A DNA stretch of 64,000 nucleotides, taken from NCBI GenBank assembly GCA_039105265.1, contig JAPFFF010000018.1:1426001-1490000 (forward strand). The letters run 5' to 3'. This document shows positions 9,500 through 23,200 of the stretch, piece by piece; the first letter of the stretch is position 1; each line of letters opens with the position of its first letter. Under the pieces are notes generated by a model. It saw nothing but the letters and a program-made list of their open reading frames with translations, had not been told where the DNA came from and searched no databases. The DNA comes from Tritrichomonas musculus. Taxonomy: Eukaryota > Parabasalia > Tritrichomonadida > Tritrichomonadidae. Made by a program: the position numbers and the translations under genes.

Positions 9500-10933
9500 C
9501 TAAAATCTAGAGTAAGATGGAATTGGTAAACTATTTGCTTGAACTAAAGGCATCGGCTTTAGATACTTTGTAGATTTCTCAAATTTGTAGTCCATTTCAT
9601 TAACAAATATTAATGTCATGCTCAATTCTAATTTTTTTAATGTTCCATCCCCTTGACTAATTCTCCCAGCGTAAAATAGATTATCATTGTCAAATTTAAC
9701 TAAAATATTTTTTGTACAAATTCCTAGTTTAGCTTTATTAGCAGCATTTAACGAACCATAATCATCAACACCAACACTAAAAGGAAAGAAATTCCAGATA
9801 CGAAGTTGACCAACTAGAATCGGCTCATTAAATGTTATTGATATCATTGGATTATTTTCATTATTAATTCGTTCAAAAACAAACATATCATCAATTTTTG
9901 GATCTAAATAATGTCCTCTGAATAATGTTGCTGGGTTTCCTGCTGATAATAAATGATGAATTTTAACCTCTGCGAATTGATCGGATGTTAAAACCACTTT
10001 CTTTGTATCAACAATTTCAATGCCAGATAAACCAAAAGAATTTGAGTTAGCATAACTATTGATAAATTCGATTGTGACTGACTTGGTAGCTATTTGTGGT
10101 ACGATTCCAAAAGAATCAACGTAACAATTCATTGGATTTCTTGGCAAAATAGTATGCTGATGCGACGTAACACTAATATCGTTTTCGAATGACTTTAATT
10201 GATTTCGAATGTTTTCTGACGGTCGATGAATATGTGCTATATATGGAAAATCGTTTGGAACTTCACCATACCATAACAATACATCATCACTCCATATTTC
10301 AGCATTTCGAATTCCAGCATTTTTGTAATTTTCATCTGCATTAAAAAACCTCACTACTTCAAGTGGATTGTCAATTGAAACTTCAATAGTAATCTCAATT
10401 GGAATTTCTTGAGGCCATGGTGCTGTCCAAATATCACTTGAATTTTCCTGGCTTGCGACTCCACTTAAGAGTTTTTCGAGGTCTGTTTCTTCAATTTTTG
10501 CTGGAGCAGCTGTGATTCTGAGAACAGGAATCCTATGATTATCAGAATCAATTGGTATGATTTCGGAGCATGCTATTAAGTCTGGTGATCCCCAATTAGT
10601 AATCAATTTTAAAGTATAAGAAACAGTTTGTATTGAATTTCTTTTATTGGGATATACCGGAGCTCTCAGAGATTGAGTATTTTTGGTTTTTGAAAGCTTA
10701 TTTCGCAAAGAATTGTTTAATTGTTTGGCAAATGGTTCATCTAGTTTAGTTGGCTTTTCATTTTTAACATGCGGGAAAAAACTATTTAATGAATTCATAT
10801 CTCGGGCAGAATCCCGTAATTTTGGTAGCTGCGGAGGTGTTTTTAACCCAAAGGGTACTAATCGCGAGGATGTTGGTTTCATTGATGAAGACAACGATCT
10901 AGGTCGGGGAACAATTCTCTTTGGCAGTGACAT
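9500..10933 (-). CDS. KATNIP-like protein (DUF4457, katanin-interacting, ciliary base)
   Basis: About 477 residues from the chosen start. The frame is open to 11071, but the 46 extra codons look like untranslated AT-rich sequence. The ATG at 10933 (MSLPKRIVPRPRS) begins the protein-like part, so I place the start there. After a basic, Ser/Pro-rich N-terminus come DUF4457-like blocks: EIWSDDVLLWYGEVP, SFGLSGIEIVD, and QLRIWNFFPFSVGVDDYG (compare LRIWNYNKS..RGV). This beta-rich domain is typical of KATNIP (KIAA0556), a basal-body protein that binds katanin and microtubules. It is shorter than animal KATNIP, which has repeated copies. It is divergently paired with the dynein gene across about 340 bases, fitting a flagellar role. 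The family call is firm; the function is inferred. Confidence 0.7.
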   Translation of the reverse strand: MSLPKRIVPRPRSLSSSMKPTSSRLVPFGLKTPPQLPKLRDSARDMNSLNSFFPHVKNEKPTKLDEPFAKQLNNSLRNKLSKTKNTQSLRAPVYPNKRNSIQTVSYTLKLITNWGSPDLIACSEIIPIDSDNHRIPVLRITAAPAKIEETDLEKLLSGVASQENSSDIWTAPWPQEIPIEITIEVSIDNPLEVVRFFNADENYKNAGIRNAEIWSDDVLLWYGEVPNDFPYIAHIHRPSENIRNQLKSFENDISVTSHQHTILPRNPMNCYVDSFGIVPQIATKSVTIEFINSYANSNSFGLSGIEIVDTKKVVLTSDQFAEVKIHHLLSAGNPATLFRGHYLDPKIDDMFVFERINNENNPMISITFNEPILVGQLRIWNFFPFSVGVDDYGSLNAANKAKLGICTKNILVKFDNDNLFYAGRISQGDGTLKKLELSMTLIFVNEMDYKFEKSTKYLKPMPLVQANSLPIPSYSRF

Positions 10934-11275
10934 TGCTATATGGACAACAAGATTGGTGTTTTTAAAAATTGATTTTCTTTTCAAAACATATAGAATTAAT
11001 TGAATTAATACTAACATTTTCATCTCAATCCCATTCATTGCTGAGGTAATTTTTTGAAATAAAAAACACAATTTGATAAGTTTATTTTTAATTGAATATT
11101 TAACTCTTCAATCAAAAGGTTATCATTTAATTTTTTTTTTTTTTTTTTGTAATAAATTATTTTAAACATAAACTTATGCGTTTGTACCAAGTTGATTTTA
11201 GATATTTTGAAAATATTTTTTTTAGTATCAGTCAAAAACTCTATCGTACTTCACAAAATAAACTACGTTATTTAA
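10934..11275. promoter_or_regulatory. Divergent intergenic region between the KATNIP-like and dynein genes
   Basis: About 340 bases separate the two starts, including a T run (about 11130-11150). On the plus side it holds TATCGT and a TCACAA initiator close to the dynein ATG. No clear initiator was found for the minus gene. Confidence 0.4.
11242..11256 (+). promoter_or_regulatory. Probable core promoter of dynein heavy chain 1: TATCGT plus TCACAA
   Basis: TATCGT (11242-11247) is the reverse form of the ACGATA Myb-type element of trichomonad promoters. TCACAA (11251-11256) fits the TCA-Y-W-W initiator. Starting at the A at 11253 gives a 23-base leader before the ATG at 11276, normal for trichomonads. 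Confidence 0.45.
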
Positions 11276-14200
11276 ATGGAGAAAAATGAAAATAAGTCTT
11301 TTATGAACACTAAAAAATCAATTCCTCTGAAAAATAATCGACCAAAAACATCGAATTTGAACTCTCGAACTCTTTTTAATTCACCATCGCTAGACAATCA
11401 ATGCGATGAATTTATTTTAAAGCCAAAAGACGATCTCCCAGAAAACGCACTCCTTCTTGTACAAAATCCTCCACTTCTAGCTATTAGAAAACAGGCGACT
11501 GGAAAAGCTCGAGCCATGAGCTCTATATCTCCAAATATTCGCCGTCCAAAAGCTTCAGCAACAGGCACATCTACTATTTCATCAAATAGATCAAAAGTAT
11601 CAAATCCTTCGAAATCAATAAAAACAAATACTACAGCTACTTTGCCAACTCCACAATCAACAATGTTAAAACAACGCCCTCTTACTTCCTTAAAAAGAAC
11701 AGAATTCCCTGCTACGAAAAAACATGAAAAGGAAATAGCTGATGAACGAAATTCGTTAGCATTCCGTGATGATCCAGTAGCATATTTTTCAAAAAGGAAG
11801 GATGGGAGAGGACATCGTTTTATATACATGACCTATGCTCAAGACAGATCGGATCCCAATTTTTCTCCATATGATTTAATCAAAGTACCATATCCTGATG
11901 TTAAGGAAGAATATTTTACTATGTCTGTTAATGGAGTCACACGAATTTTAGCCAGTGGAAATACCGAATACATGTCTCTTGAACAATGGTCTCAAGAAAA
12001 GAATGAATACCAAGCAATTCGAAAATTATCAACATTTTGCCACTTTTTTTTATGGAAACCGTTTCGTATATGGAAGAAATTTGTATTACATCAACGATAC
12101 AGACAAATTCGATCGAAAGTTATCCAATATTCGCCATATAATAATCCATCATTTTTCAAATTCGCAATCGAAGCATTTCAGATATCATGCGAACCAATAT
12201 TGAATGAATATTGGCTTTGTTTTTTTCCACAGAAAAAGTATCCAATATCCGAATACAAAGAGCTAATGATGACCAATACAGAAAAATTGCAAGACAAATA
12301 TTACGAATTTTTAGAGAATTTTCTCAGCTTCGTACTTGAATGTGATGCCGACATTAGAGACCCGTCACGTGTATTAGTGAAAAATAGTGACTTTAAAGAG
12401 AGCAATCGTTACATGCCACGCCTCGGGGAACTTGCTGTTTTAGAAGAAAAAAAGTCAATTGAAAGACAAAGACGAATGAAAGTTGTTCATGAAGAATTAG
12501 TTTCATTTGCAGGCTATTTAAGAATGATGGATTATCATATTCTTGAAGAGCTACTTGCGTGTGCTTTGAATATATGGCGAAAAGCCGATAGCGTTATTTC
12601 ATCTGACATGTCATCTGTTTTTGAAATTGAGATTTCTTTCGGTGATGATGGGAATGTTGTTTTTAGTCCGAATTTTGATGATTTTATCAATGCAATTGAT
12701 GAAGCAATGGAGAAATCGTTAACAATACTTGATCAATTACCACGATTGCTAATGGCCACGTCAATTCGTCCTCATTTACGTGAAGTTTTTCTGAATTTGA
12801 ATGAACTTTTTGAGGAAGGTCCATCATTCAAAAGTTTATGTGATACACAAGTTGAATTTAAAGAGATTAAGAAAAATATTCTTAAAGTTATGGCAGATTC
12901 ATTTAGGGATGCTTTGGGTCATTCACAAGAATTTAAAGATTTTTATCCAATTTATGAAACTGGTAAATTATGGGACCCGAAAGATTACTTACATGAAAGA
13001 GGCGGACCTTCTCATTTTTTCGATTTATTAGAAACATTTAATCATAAAACAGTCGAAGGAGATCCTTTAACTTACGACCCATCAACTCAAGTAATTGTTA
13101 GTTTTGCTGTTATTCGTGAAGATGTTAAACGTTTTAACGAGGATCAAGTTAAATTGAGCAATTTTAGAGCTTGCACTGTTTGTGGTGCTTTATATATTGA
13201 TTCAAGAAATTTAAGAACTGCATTAACACCAATTCCAGTACGCTCACTTCAAGCTATTCAATGTTCATTGAGAGATTTAATGTTTTCGAAAGTTGATTAT
13301 TTAACCAAAATATTTAAATTTTGTGGTTCAAGATTAAAGAAACTACCACCAAAACTTGAAGAATTTGTTGATTTTTGTGATTTCATTGAAAGAATGAAAG
13401 AAATGACTCTTTATATTAATAATGAAATTGATTTCATTGATGAAATGTGTAGCTTATTTGAAGGTTGCGGTTTTACTGCTGCTGGCAATATTGAACATGT
13501 TCGAAATCCACTTCATGCATCATTTCAAGCATTTAAAAAGGATCAAAATATTGCATTAACAATTAAAGATTCATTGTATGACAAATTTGTAAGTAAACTT
13601 GAAGAATTAATTTTAGAAAAGTCAATAAAATTAGAAAAATATCATCAAAGCTTCAAAACATTTCCAGGTTCATTAGAAGAAGTTGATGTAGATGAAATGT
13701 TACGAGCAGCACAAGCGATAAAAGAAAAGATAGATGAAATGTCACCTGAAATTGAAGAATTAATTGTAAGTCAAAAAATTTTGAAATATGAAAATAATGA
13801 ATTTAATCTGTTTCATGTTGTTAGTAATGATGCCCTTTATCAAGAAAATCTTTTCAGTACTATTAAAAAATGGAATGAATTATCACATCTTGTCAATGAT
13901 GTTCCATTTCATGAAATTAACATGGATGACTTTACAACTTTATTGACAAGCGTTTATACAAATGTTGTTCAAATGAGAAAAAGAGAAAGAAATAATTTAC
14001 TTGAAGAATTACATAGTAAAGTCACTGAAATTACACCTTTTATTAATCAACTTGAAATGTTATCACAAACTAGAATGCATCGTCATCATTGGGCTTATTT
14101 ATTTGAAGAATGTGGTCAACCAAACGGTTATTACGACCAAATTAAAATTGAAGAATTAATTTCTTTTGGAATTTTAAAAGAAAAAGAAAAAATTGCAACT

Positions 14201-17200
14201 ATTACTTCAACTGCTCAAGGTGAAGAACAACTTGAAGCTGAATTTCAAGAAATTAATAATTATTGGAAATCTGTTGAAATTCCACTTCTTGATATACCTG
14301 AAGCAAAGACAGATGAAACCATTTTAATTGGACCAACAAATGAAATATTAAATAAAATCGCTGATACTCAATGTACATTATATAAAATGCTTCAAATTCC
14401 TTATGTTAAAGGAATTAAAGAGAACATTTTATCATTATCTTCTGCACTTGAAAGAGATGCATCAATTCTTGAAGAATGGCAAATTTTCCAAAAAAATTGG
14501 TTGATCTTGCAACCTATTTTTTCATTCGGTTCAATTAAATCAATATTGCCACAATGTGTGAATAGATTTGGTATTGTTAAAAGACGTTGGGCATTGTTAA
14601 TAAGACATTGTTCTTCAAGTATGACATTGTTTCATGTTTGTTCATTTTCTGCACTTTTAGAAATGATACGTGAAAATAATTCTTCTTTGGATTCAATTTT
14701 AGCATCATTACATAAATATCTTGATTCCAAACGAGAAGTTGTTCCACGTTTTTATTTCTTATCTAATAATGAAGTCATTACATTAATTTCAACGAATGAT
14801 TTTTCTGTTTTTAATCGTCACATTGTTAAAATATTCATGAATATTCATTCTTTGGATTCAAGACAATCTGATGCAACTGATGTTCGTTCAATGACGGAAT
14901 CACAAAACTTTCAACGAATTAAAATTGTTGGTCTTCGAGGAAAATTTGGAGATTCTTTACCATTTTCAAAGCCAGTTTCATGTACTGGCCCATGTGAAAG
15001 TTGGGTTAATCAAGTCATTGAAGCAATGCGAATTTCATTTAGAGAATCTTTAGCTTTAAGTATTAAAAATGTTGAAAATATGGACTTAATTAAATGGTAT
15101 CAAGAATCATCTTTAAATATGGCTGTCGTCACATTAAATGTACTTTTTACAAATGAAATTCAAGAATGTTTTAATAACTTTGAAAATGATATTCATACAT
15201 TTTCTAATTATCAAAATGTTCTTGAAGAAAGGATTCGAGAAGTTGTCAATTATCATAAAGAAACAAATTTGAAAAGTCATGAAATTTTAAAATTCGCAAT
15301 GATATTGATTCAACTTAAATTTTTACTTGATCAAGCTAAGATTTTATCTGAACGAAGTCCAGATGTTTCACAGCAATACAACTGGAAATATTCGTTACGT
15401 TCAGTTTTTGATAGAGTTAAAAATACAATTTCAATTCAATATGGCGACTTTTCACAAGAACATGGATATGAATTTTATGGCAATCCAAAGCCATATGTAT
15501 ATTGTCATAACTCTTTTCGTACAGTGAATAACATGTTTAGTATTCTAGGTGTTGGTCAGCATGCATTGTTAACAGGTGGCGATTTAACAGGCAAGACACA
15601 TTTGACCAAAATTTGCGCTTTATATTTTGGAAGACCATTTTTTGTTTGTTCTTCTTATACTGATTGCACAATATCAATTTTAACTAGATCAATAATTGGT
15701 GCTGTTGGTTCTGGTTCTTGGATGATTTTGAAAAATATTGATCGACAAAATTTCACTAATTTGTCTTTCGTTTATGAAACAATTAAAGATTTTCAAGAAG
15801 CCGTTAAAAATGATTCTCCGAAGTTTCAAGTTAATGGAAAAGAAACTTCAATTAATAAAAGTTTTAAACTTATAATGACATTAAATCCACAAAATCAATC
15901 ATCAACGAAAATTCCTTCTCAACTTCGTTTAATTCTGAAGCCTATCGGCTTTATGGGGCCAAATACATCTGAAGTTATTTTTTCCATTTTTTATTCATTA
16001 GGATTCACGTATTCACGTCTTTTGACACAAAACTCATTAAACGTGCTCAAGTCAATTGAACGAATTTTCAATTATTTACAAATAAGGAGCACGTTTATTC
16101 CAATGTTAAAAATTTGTAACTTTTCTTTTTATATGAAAATTGAATTACTTAATACATCGGCAAATTCATTCATTAATATTGTTAACGAGCCTTTTATTGC
16201 TGAACAATACATTGTTGCTCGTGCCATTTATTTATATTTCATTCATCAGATTAGAAAGACACACACTTCAATATTCTTTAGGATTTTATATTCTCATTTT
16301 CATATATTTGAAAACAGCAACATTTTTGAAGTCAAAATTTCAAAGCCTGAGCTATTCAATTTTGAAAATCTTAGTGAAAAAATATGTCGTTCTGTTGAAA
16401 AAGAAATTGAAAAAAGAGGGAATTGTCTTCCATTATCTTATTTTCAATCAAAGGTAGTTGCACTTTTTCAAATGCTTCAGAATTATCCTTGTGTGATCAT
16501 TACTGGCGATCCGAATTCAGGGAAATCGTTGGTTGTTGAATTGCTAAACATAGCAATCAATGATTTAAGAAAAGAATTACAAGAAGAACAACAAAATAAA
16601 ACTGCAAGATCTGAAGATGAATTAACTAGCAATAATGATAATGATAATGTTAAACTTGGGAATTATTTGCCATTAAAAGTTTTTGATTTGTATCATGCAA
16701 GTGATTCAATTGACAACATTTTTGGTGTTGCTCAATATCAAAATGAAGGTCAATATTATGGACGATTACATTCATGTATTTATGAAATGGATAATGAAAT
16801 AGGCAAAGCGAATCGAATTCTGAGATTTAATGGTCCAATTACTCCTTATTTCAATAGTTTCTTGATTGAATCAATCAAAGAAAAAGCTTGTAAAACAAGC
16901 ACTTTTGACACACTTTTCTTTGATGGCTCAATTCATATTATTATTGAAACAAGTGATGTTTCTAGTATCTCCCCTGATTGTCTCCATACATGTGCTGTTT
17001 TACCAATGAGGAACATTCAAATCTATCGTGATTTGGCAGCTGATTCGTTGAATTGTGAAGTTTCTAATCCATCTTTAATTTTCTCAAGAATGAAGCCCAA
17101 ATTACAAAACATGTTCACGCATGAAGTTGTTGAAAAGATGGAAGAAATCTTTAATGAAATAGCGCCATCTGTTGTTTCATTTGTTTATCGATTAAAGAAT

Positions 17201-20200
17201 CAAGTTTTTAGTATTGAATCACCTGTAAGAATGAATGGTGGAGCTGTAATTATGAGTGATCATCTTCCATTTCTTTCATTAAAGTATTCAATTTATTATA
17301 TTAGAGAAACATCATGCAATGTTGATGATGAAAAACAATTACGTTCATCTTTTGCATTTGCTTTTTTCACTGTTTTTTGTGGCATTCTTGAACCGACAAC
17401 GATTTCAACATTTGATTCTTGGATTCGTGCATCTTTTCAAATAAATGTTCCTCTTGATTGGGTTGGTTATGATGTTAGTGAACATTTTTGGGATGCTTTT
17501 CCACGTCCTTGTTTACATGCGATGTATCATCAAGATGGTTCTTTAGTACCTCTTGATTACAAGACTTTAAGTAATGAACCTTTCATCACTCCAAGTGAAC
17601 GATCAAAGGATGTTGTATTATTAAAAGACATCAATGTTGTAACCGCTTCTTTTTTGCCATTGTTAAAAGAAGCCTCCATTTTAACCAAATATAAAGAGAA
17701 CTTATTAATTTATGGACCAAAAGTTAGTGGCAAGTCGAACTTTTTAAATTTCTTATTAAAAGATATGGATGATGTTGTTCCTGTCTTTATTCCAATTACA
17801 CCTTTATCTAATTCAAACACAGTTCTTCAATTCTTAGCAAATCATTCGCCAATCATAAAGAAAGATTATTTCATGTCAAAAACTGACAAAACTTACGCTT
17901 TAATATTCGATAACGTCGAATCAAATAATACTGAAGCACTCGAATTCATTCGAATGATAGCAACAACAAATACAATTCCTTACGTATCAAAGAATGATCC
18001 GAAAGTGATTGAATACGTCCAACTTCATAACTTTTTCTTAATTGTAATAACAGAAGATATAAGATTGTTACCATCACGATTTATATCTCGTTTTACACCT
18101 ATTCAAATCCCTGAACCAACAACAAACACACTTACTTATATCTTCAAGCAAATTGCATCTTTTTATAAGATTAATAATGAATTGGTTGAAAATATTTTAC
18201 AACTTTTTTATGATATGAAAATTAAAAATTTCAATCTTCTTCGTTATTTAGAATTGTTCATTCATATCCAAGAAAGAACAGCATCATCTGATAATGAGAT
18301 GGAGTTATGTATTCGTGCAATTCTTTCTGAATTTAACTTGTTCATGTATCATAAAATTAATCATGTTGGAAAAGAAGATTTTAAAATGTATTTCTTATCA
18401 AAATTTAGTTCTGATAACGCACATAAATATTTTGGACAATTCATTCATCATGAAGTTTATACTATTCCTGAGATTAATTACAATTCTGACAATTCTTTGG
18501 ATGTCAACATTCATCCTCAAAAAGATAATTTAATTGCTGAAGAATTAATGTTTCATTATTCATCTTTTAATGTTAAAAATAATGATAAAATTATTCTTCA
18601 ATTCTTTCCTTACGTAATTAATCATTACGCTTTGCTTCAGAGAGCAATGTGCTACCCTTCATCAACAGTCTTTCTAATTGGAAAAACTGGAAGCGGAAAG
18701 AAATCTTTATCTCGATTTATTTCGGCAATGAAAAATTACGAATTTTTCGAGTTGCCTGAATTTGATGAGAATAAAGATTCAATAAAAAAAATCTTTTCTA
18801 CGTTGATAACAAAAACGGTTAATTCAAAAAAACCGATAACCGTTTTTCTACGATTAACTGACAAAAATCAAGAGACGTTTAAAATTGTTGAAAATTTATT
18901 TCAAACTTATAATTTTTCAACCTTTTTCAATGATGCTGAATTACTCAATTTGTACCAATCATCAATGAAAGTTGCAACAACTGATACTCAGCTTAAATTG
19001 GTCATTCATTCCAAGATAAAAGATTTGCTCATGATGAAGTTACGCTTCATTATTTCCGTCGATAAAAAGTTCGACACAACGAAATACATGAATGCCTATT
19101 CAATCTTCTTTGATCTTTCAAATTCAGCTGATCTTGAAGAAGCAGCAACTTCAGCAATTTCAAGAATTCAATCAGTTGAACGTTATCCATCATTAAATAT
19201 TGTTTTTGCCAAGATTTATAGTGAAATTGCACCAAAATTCACTCGGGTCTGTTCGAATCAATACATCGACTTTTTGAATGTCTTTAACGTCTTTATTAGA
19301 ACTGAAAAGTTAAATAACGACAGCAGACACGAGAACAACAAACTAGCCTTGGATTATTTATCGATGATTCAAGAGAAAAAAGTGGAAATTCAGAAAAAGT
19401 TGGAAGATTTGGAGCCAAAATATGAAGAAATGAAGAAATCGAAAGATGACAAAATGAAAGAATTCGAAGAACAACAAGTTGCTGTAAGTGACCGATTGAA
19501 GAAGATAGAAGAGAATGAGCAGGACCAAATGGATGAGATTGACAACTTGAATGATGATCTTGATGAATTAAACAGCGAAGTTCAACAATGTCTCGTTGAT
19601 GCAACGAAATCATTCATTCAAGTAAACAAGCTCAAAGAAGCCGACATTCAAAAAATTCAATCATTTGCAGAAAACCCCCCAAATGGATTGAAAAAGTTAA
19701 TTTCATTAATTTGCATCTTTCTTGACTTGTCACCTGATTACACAATCAGTGGCAAAGAATTCCTACGAAACAAGAATTTCTTCACAATTCTTAAGCAAAT
19801 CAATCCAAACAACATCAGCGACAAAGCTGTCGAAGCATCGAGTCGTTTCACACGCGAAAACACAGTAAATAAAGAAGAATTAAAATCGGTTTCTATCGGC
19901 ACTTTTAATATTTATCTTTGGATAATGGACGTGAACCGTTACGCTCAACATTCTTACGAATTAAAACAGACAAAATTAAAGATAAATAAATTGAATGCCG
20001 AATTAGAAGACTATCGTCGTGAAACGCAAAATGAAAGAGACTCAATAAACCGCTTAAAAGAAACAATCAACTCTGAAATGGAAGTTGCTTTATCTTCTTA
20101 TGAAGACATGAAAACAAAAGGTGACGAAGTTCAAAATTTGAAATCTGACCTTGAAATAGCGACGCAAATTTTGGACAATCTTGATGACTTCACTGAAAAA

Positions 20201-23200
20201 CTGAAGATTCAAACCAACGAATTTTCAGAGTCACAATCGAAAGTCATTGGAAATTCGGTTCTTTTTGCTTCATTCGTTGCTTATTGCGGCTCCCTTGAAC
20301 AAAAGAACAGAATCGGATTTCTTGACGAGGTTACAAAGTTGCTCGAATCAGTCAACATTCCGTGCGAGAAAGAGAATCCACTTTTAATGGTTACTTCGAA
20401 GCTGTCTTTGATGGACAATTCGAGGAAATCATTGAAGATTGATCGTTTCTTATCTCAAGATACTCAGACCGACTGCAGACTCATCATGCAGTCAGTCCGG
20501 ACACCTCTGGTGATCGATATTGATGGCCTTGTAACGAGCTTCTTAATCAGTCGAATAAAAGAGTCAAAGCTTTCGCGTGTTTCTTTACTTTCGGATGACT
20601 TTGAAAAAGTTTTGATTGAGGCAATGAAAACTGGTAAACATTTGCTAGTCGATGACGTTAATTATCTTCATCCACTGCTCGAAGACGTCCTTCCTCTCGA
20701 GCTCCTTTCAAACAGCACGAGTGGAAATGACGTTAATGAAGACGTTAACAAAAAAATAAGAGTTGGAAATAATGTCGTTACAAAGCATCCAAAATTCAAA
20801 ATGTATTTGTTCACTTCTGAAAGAGCTCAAAGGACTCTTCCTGAAAATTTACTAAATAGAGTTAATATGATTAAAACCGTTTTCAATTCATCAATTAATT
20901 TGATGATATTCTCAAAAATATTCGAGATCTTTTATCCCGATAAAAGATACGTCCCTTCAAATAAAAATAATTTGGAGTCTAAAATTGAGAGATTTAGATT
21001 AGAAATGGACTTGATCGATTTTATGGCTGAAATGGAAAATAATAATTGTATGCATGATGATTATGTTTTTACTGAAGATGATTTGCTAAATGACATGCTG
21101 GGAACAAAAACTAATTATTTATCTTTCGTTCAAATGGATAATAAAGGAAATTCAAATAATAATTTCCAAAATAGCCAAAAAGAAGAATATGAATTTTTAC
21201 CATTCGTTCAAACATCAAGAGATTTTTGGTATACAATATCTCGTTATTTACCAAAAATTGGAATTAAGCAACATTTCTCGCTAACATCTTTTTTACAATG
21301 CGTATATCGTGCAATTGAAACATCTGTTAATGATACAGGCGAACTTCAGAATAGATTAATATCTTATGTTTTCCGTCAGTTTTGTTCCTCACTTCTACTT
21401 AACGAATTAATTATCGCAATGTTTGTTTCCTCATTCTTTATGAAGGTTCGAGATGGAAAATGTAAAAATTCAGATTTGAAATTAATCGCAAAACATTGCA
21501 TTTCAGAAATGAATGATGTTGTTGATCAAAATATTTATGATTCATTATCCGGTGATCCTGTTGATCAACTCAAGTTTGCAAATATTACAAATGTCTTTTA
21601 TTACATGACAAAACAAATTTCAGATTATTTTGGAAATTTTGAAAGGTTTATTCTTCCTTTCAAATATGAAAATTTTGTTTCAAATGATCCTCTTGTTGTT
21701 ACTTTAATTCATACCACTTCTAATTCTGATTGTTGTGATGCATTGGTAAGCATTATACAATCCAGAAGTCGTGAGTTTTCTCATCATTATCATTTATTAT
21801 TTGATGATGATTTGCATCTTGAGAATATTAAGCGCGCAGTTCTTGATGCAATGGAAAATGGACTTGTTTGTGCGCTTTTTTATGATAAGCCATCTATAAA
21901 ATGTGCAAAATTAATTCTACAAATTATTAACCAAATAAGCATTAAGCCGCCATCTGCAGATTTTCGATTAATTATCGTAGCTGAAAATCTTTCATTACTT
22001 CCAAATGAAGTTTTGAATACGAAATGCTTTGCATATAGTGCATTTCCATCAGTTCGAATTCAAATGCAAGAAGCATATGCACAACTCGGTCAAAATGTTC
22101 GGTCTTATATGAAATCTCTTCCAATCAAAAAGATTACTTTCATGACATCTCTTTTATTATCAGCATTTAATTTCAGATCACTTCTTGCTCCAGTTGGATT
22201 CATTCACTTAAAATTCATTTCTACAACTATAATCAAAGATGTCATTATGGCATTAAAAACTTTACTTGATATGAAGACAAAGGAAATTCCATTCAAAAGT
22301 ATTGTTAAATATTTTGAACAATCAGTTTTTGGCCGAGAGGCAGTTGATTTATTTGATAGCCAAAAGGTAGAAAACATGATTCATTTCATGATTTGCCCAG
22401 AAATATTGATTCCCAACTTTAATTTCACATATCGCGATTGTTGGCGAATTCCAGATGATATTTCAAACTTTGATCAATTACCAATTTTCTCAACTGTTGA
22501 TTTATTACTCATGGAAGAAAAATTTGGCACTCCATTACGAAATTGGAATACATCACGAATAATTGCACGACTTTTCCAAAAACTTCAAAAAGAGCCTGAA
22601 ATTGATCTTGAAGGGAACAAATCACAACTCATGTCGTTACTTGTTTCACTTCCATCTCCGATATCTACATCAGATGAGACCAAATTTTCATCTCCAATCT
22701 CGTTATTTATATTATCAGAAATTGAACGGTTTAACAATTGCATTTCTGAAGTTAAACGGTCCATCATTACCCTAGATGTTGATGTTTACATTGCAATTAA
22801 AAAAGAGACGATACCCAAAAAGTGGCGTGAATTATGCGGCTACAGCGGTGTCACCAATTTCACCAAGTTTGTCACCTACTTGAAGGACAAATCATCGTTC
22901 TTAACAAATTGGATCAAAAACAATAAAATGACAAAACAAATCGACGTTCGATTTATTTGGAACATCAAAGGTTTGTTTATGGCATTTTTAAATGAGGAGT
23001 CATTGAATGCTCAACTTCCAATCAACGAACTTGAATATTCGTATTCAACAATGACAGTTGAAGAAGAAATGAACGACTTACGAGGAATAAATTTAGAGAA
23101 AAATCGATCAAATGCTAAATTTATCAATTCAGTCAGCGGAAGATCGTTAGTTCTCACTAATATATCATTAATGTGCGGTTTTTATGATTCTGAGAAAAGA

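Noticed and set aside
10683-11003. Plus-strand frame opposite the KATNIP-like gene
   Set aside because: It is antisense to a frame with clear DUF4457-type blocks downstream and has no features of its own.
10934-11071. Upstream extension of the KATNIP-like protein by 46 codons
   Set aside because: The extra codons give a hydrophobic, AT-driven sequence unlike the rest. The ATG at 10933 is a better start.
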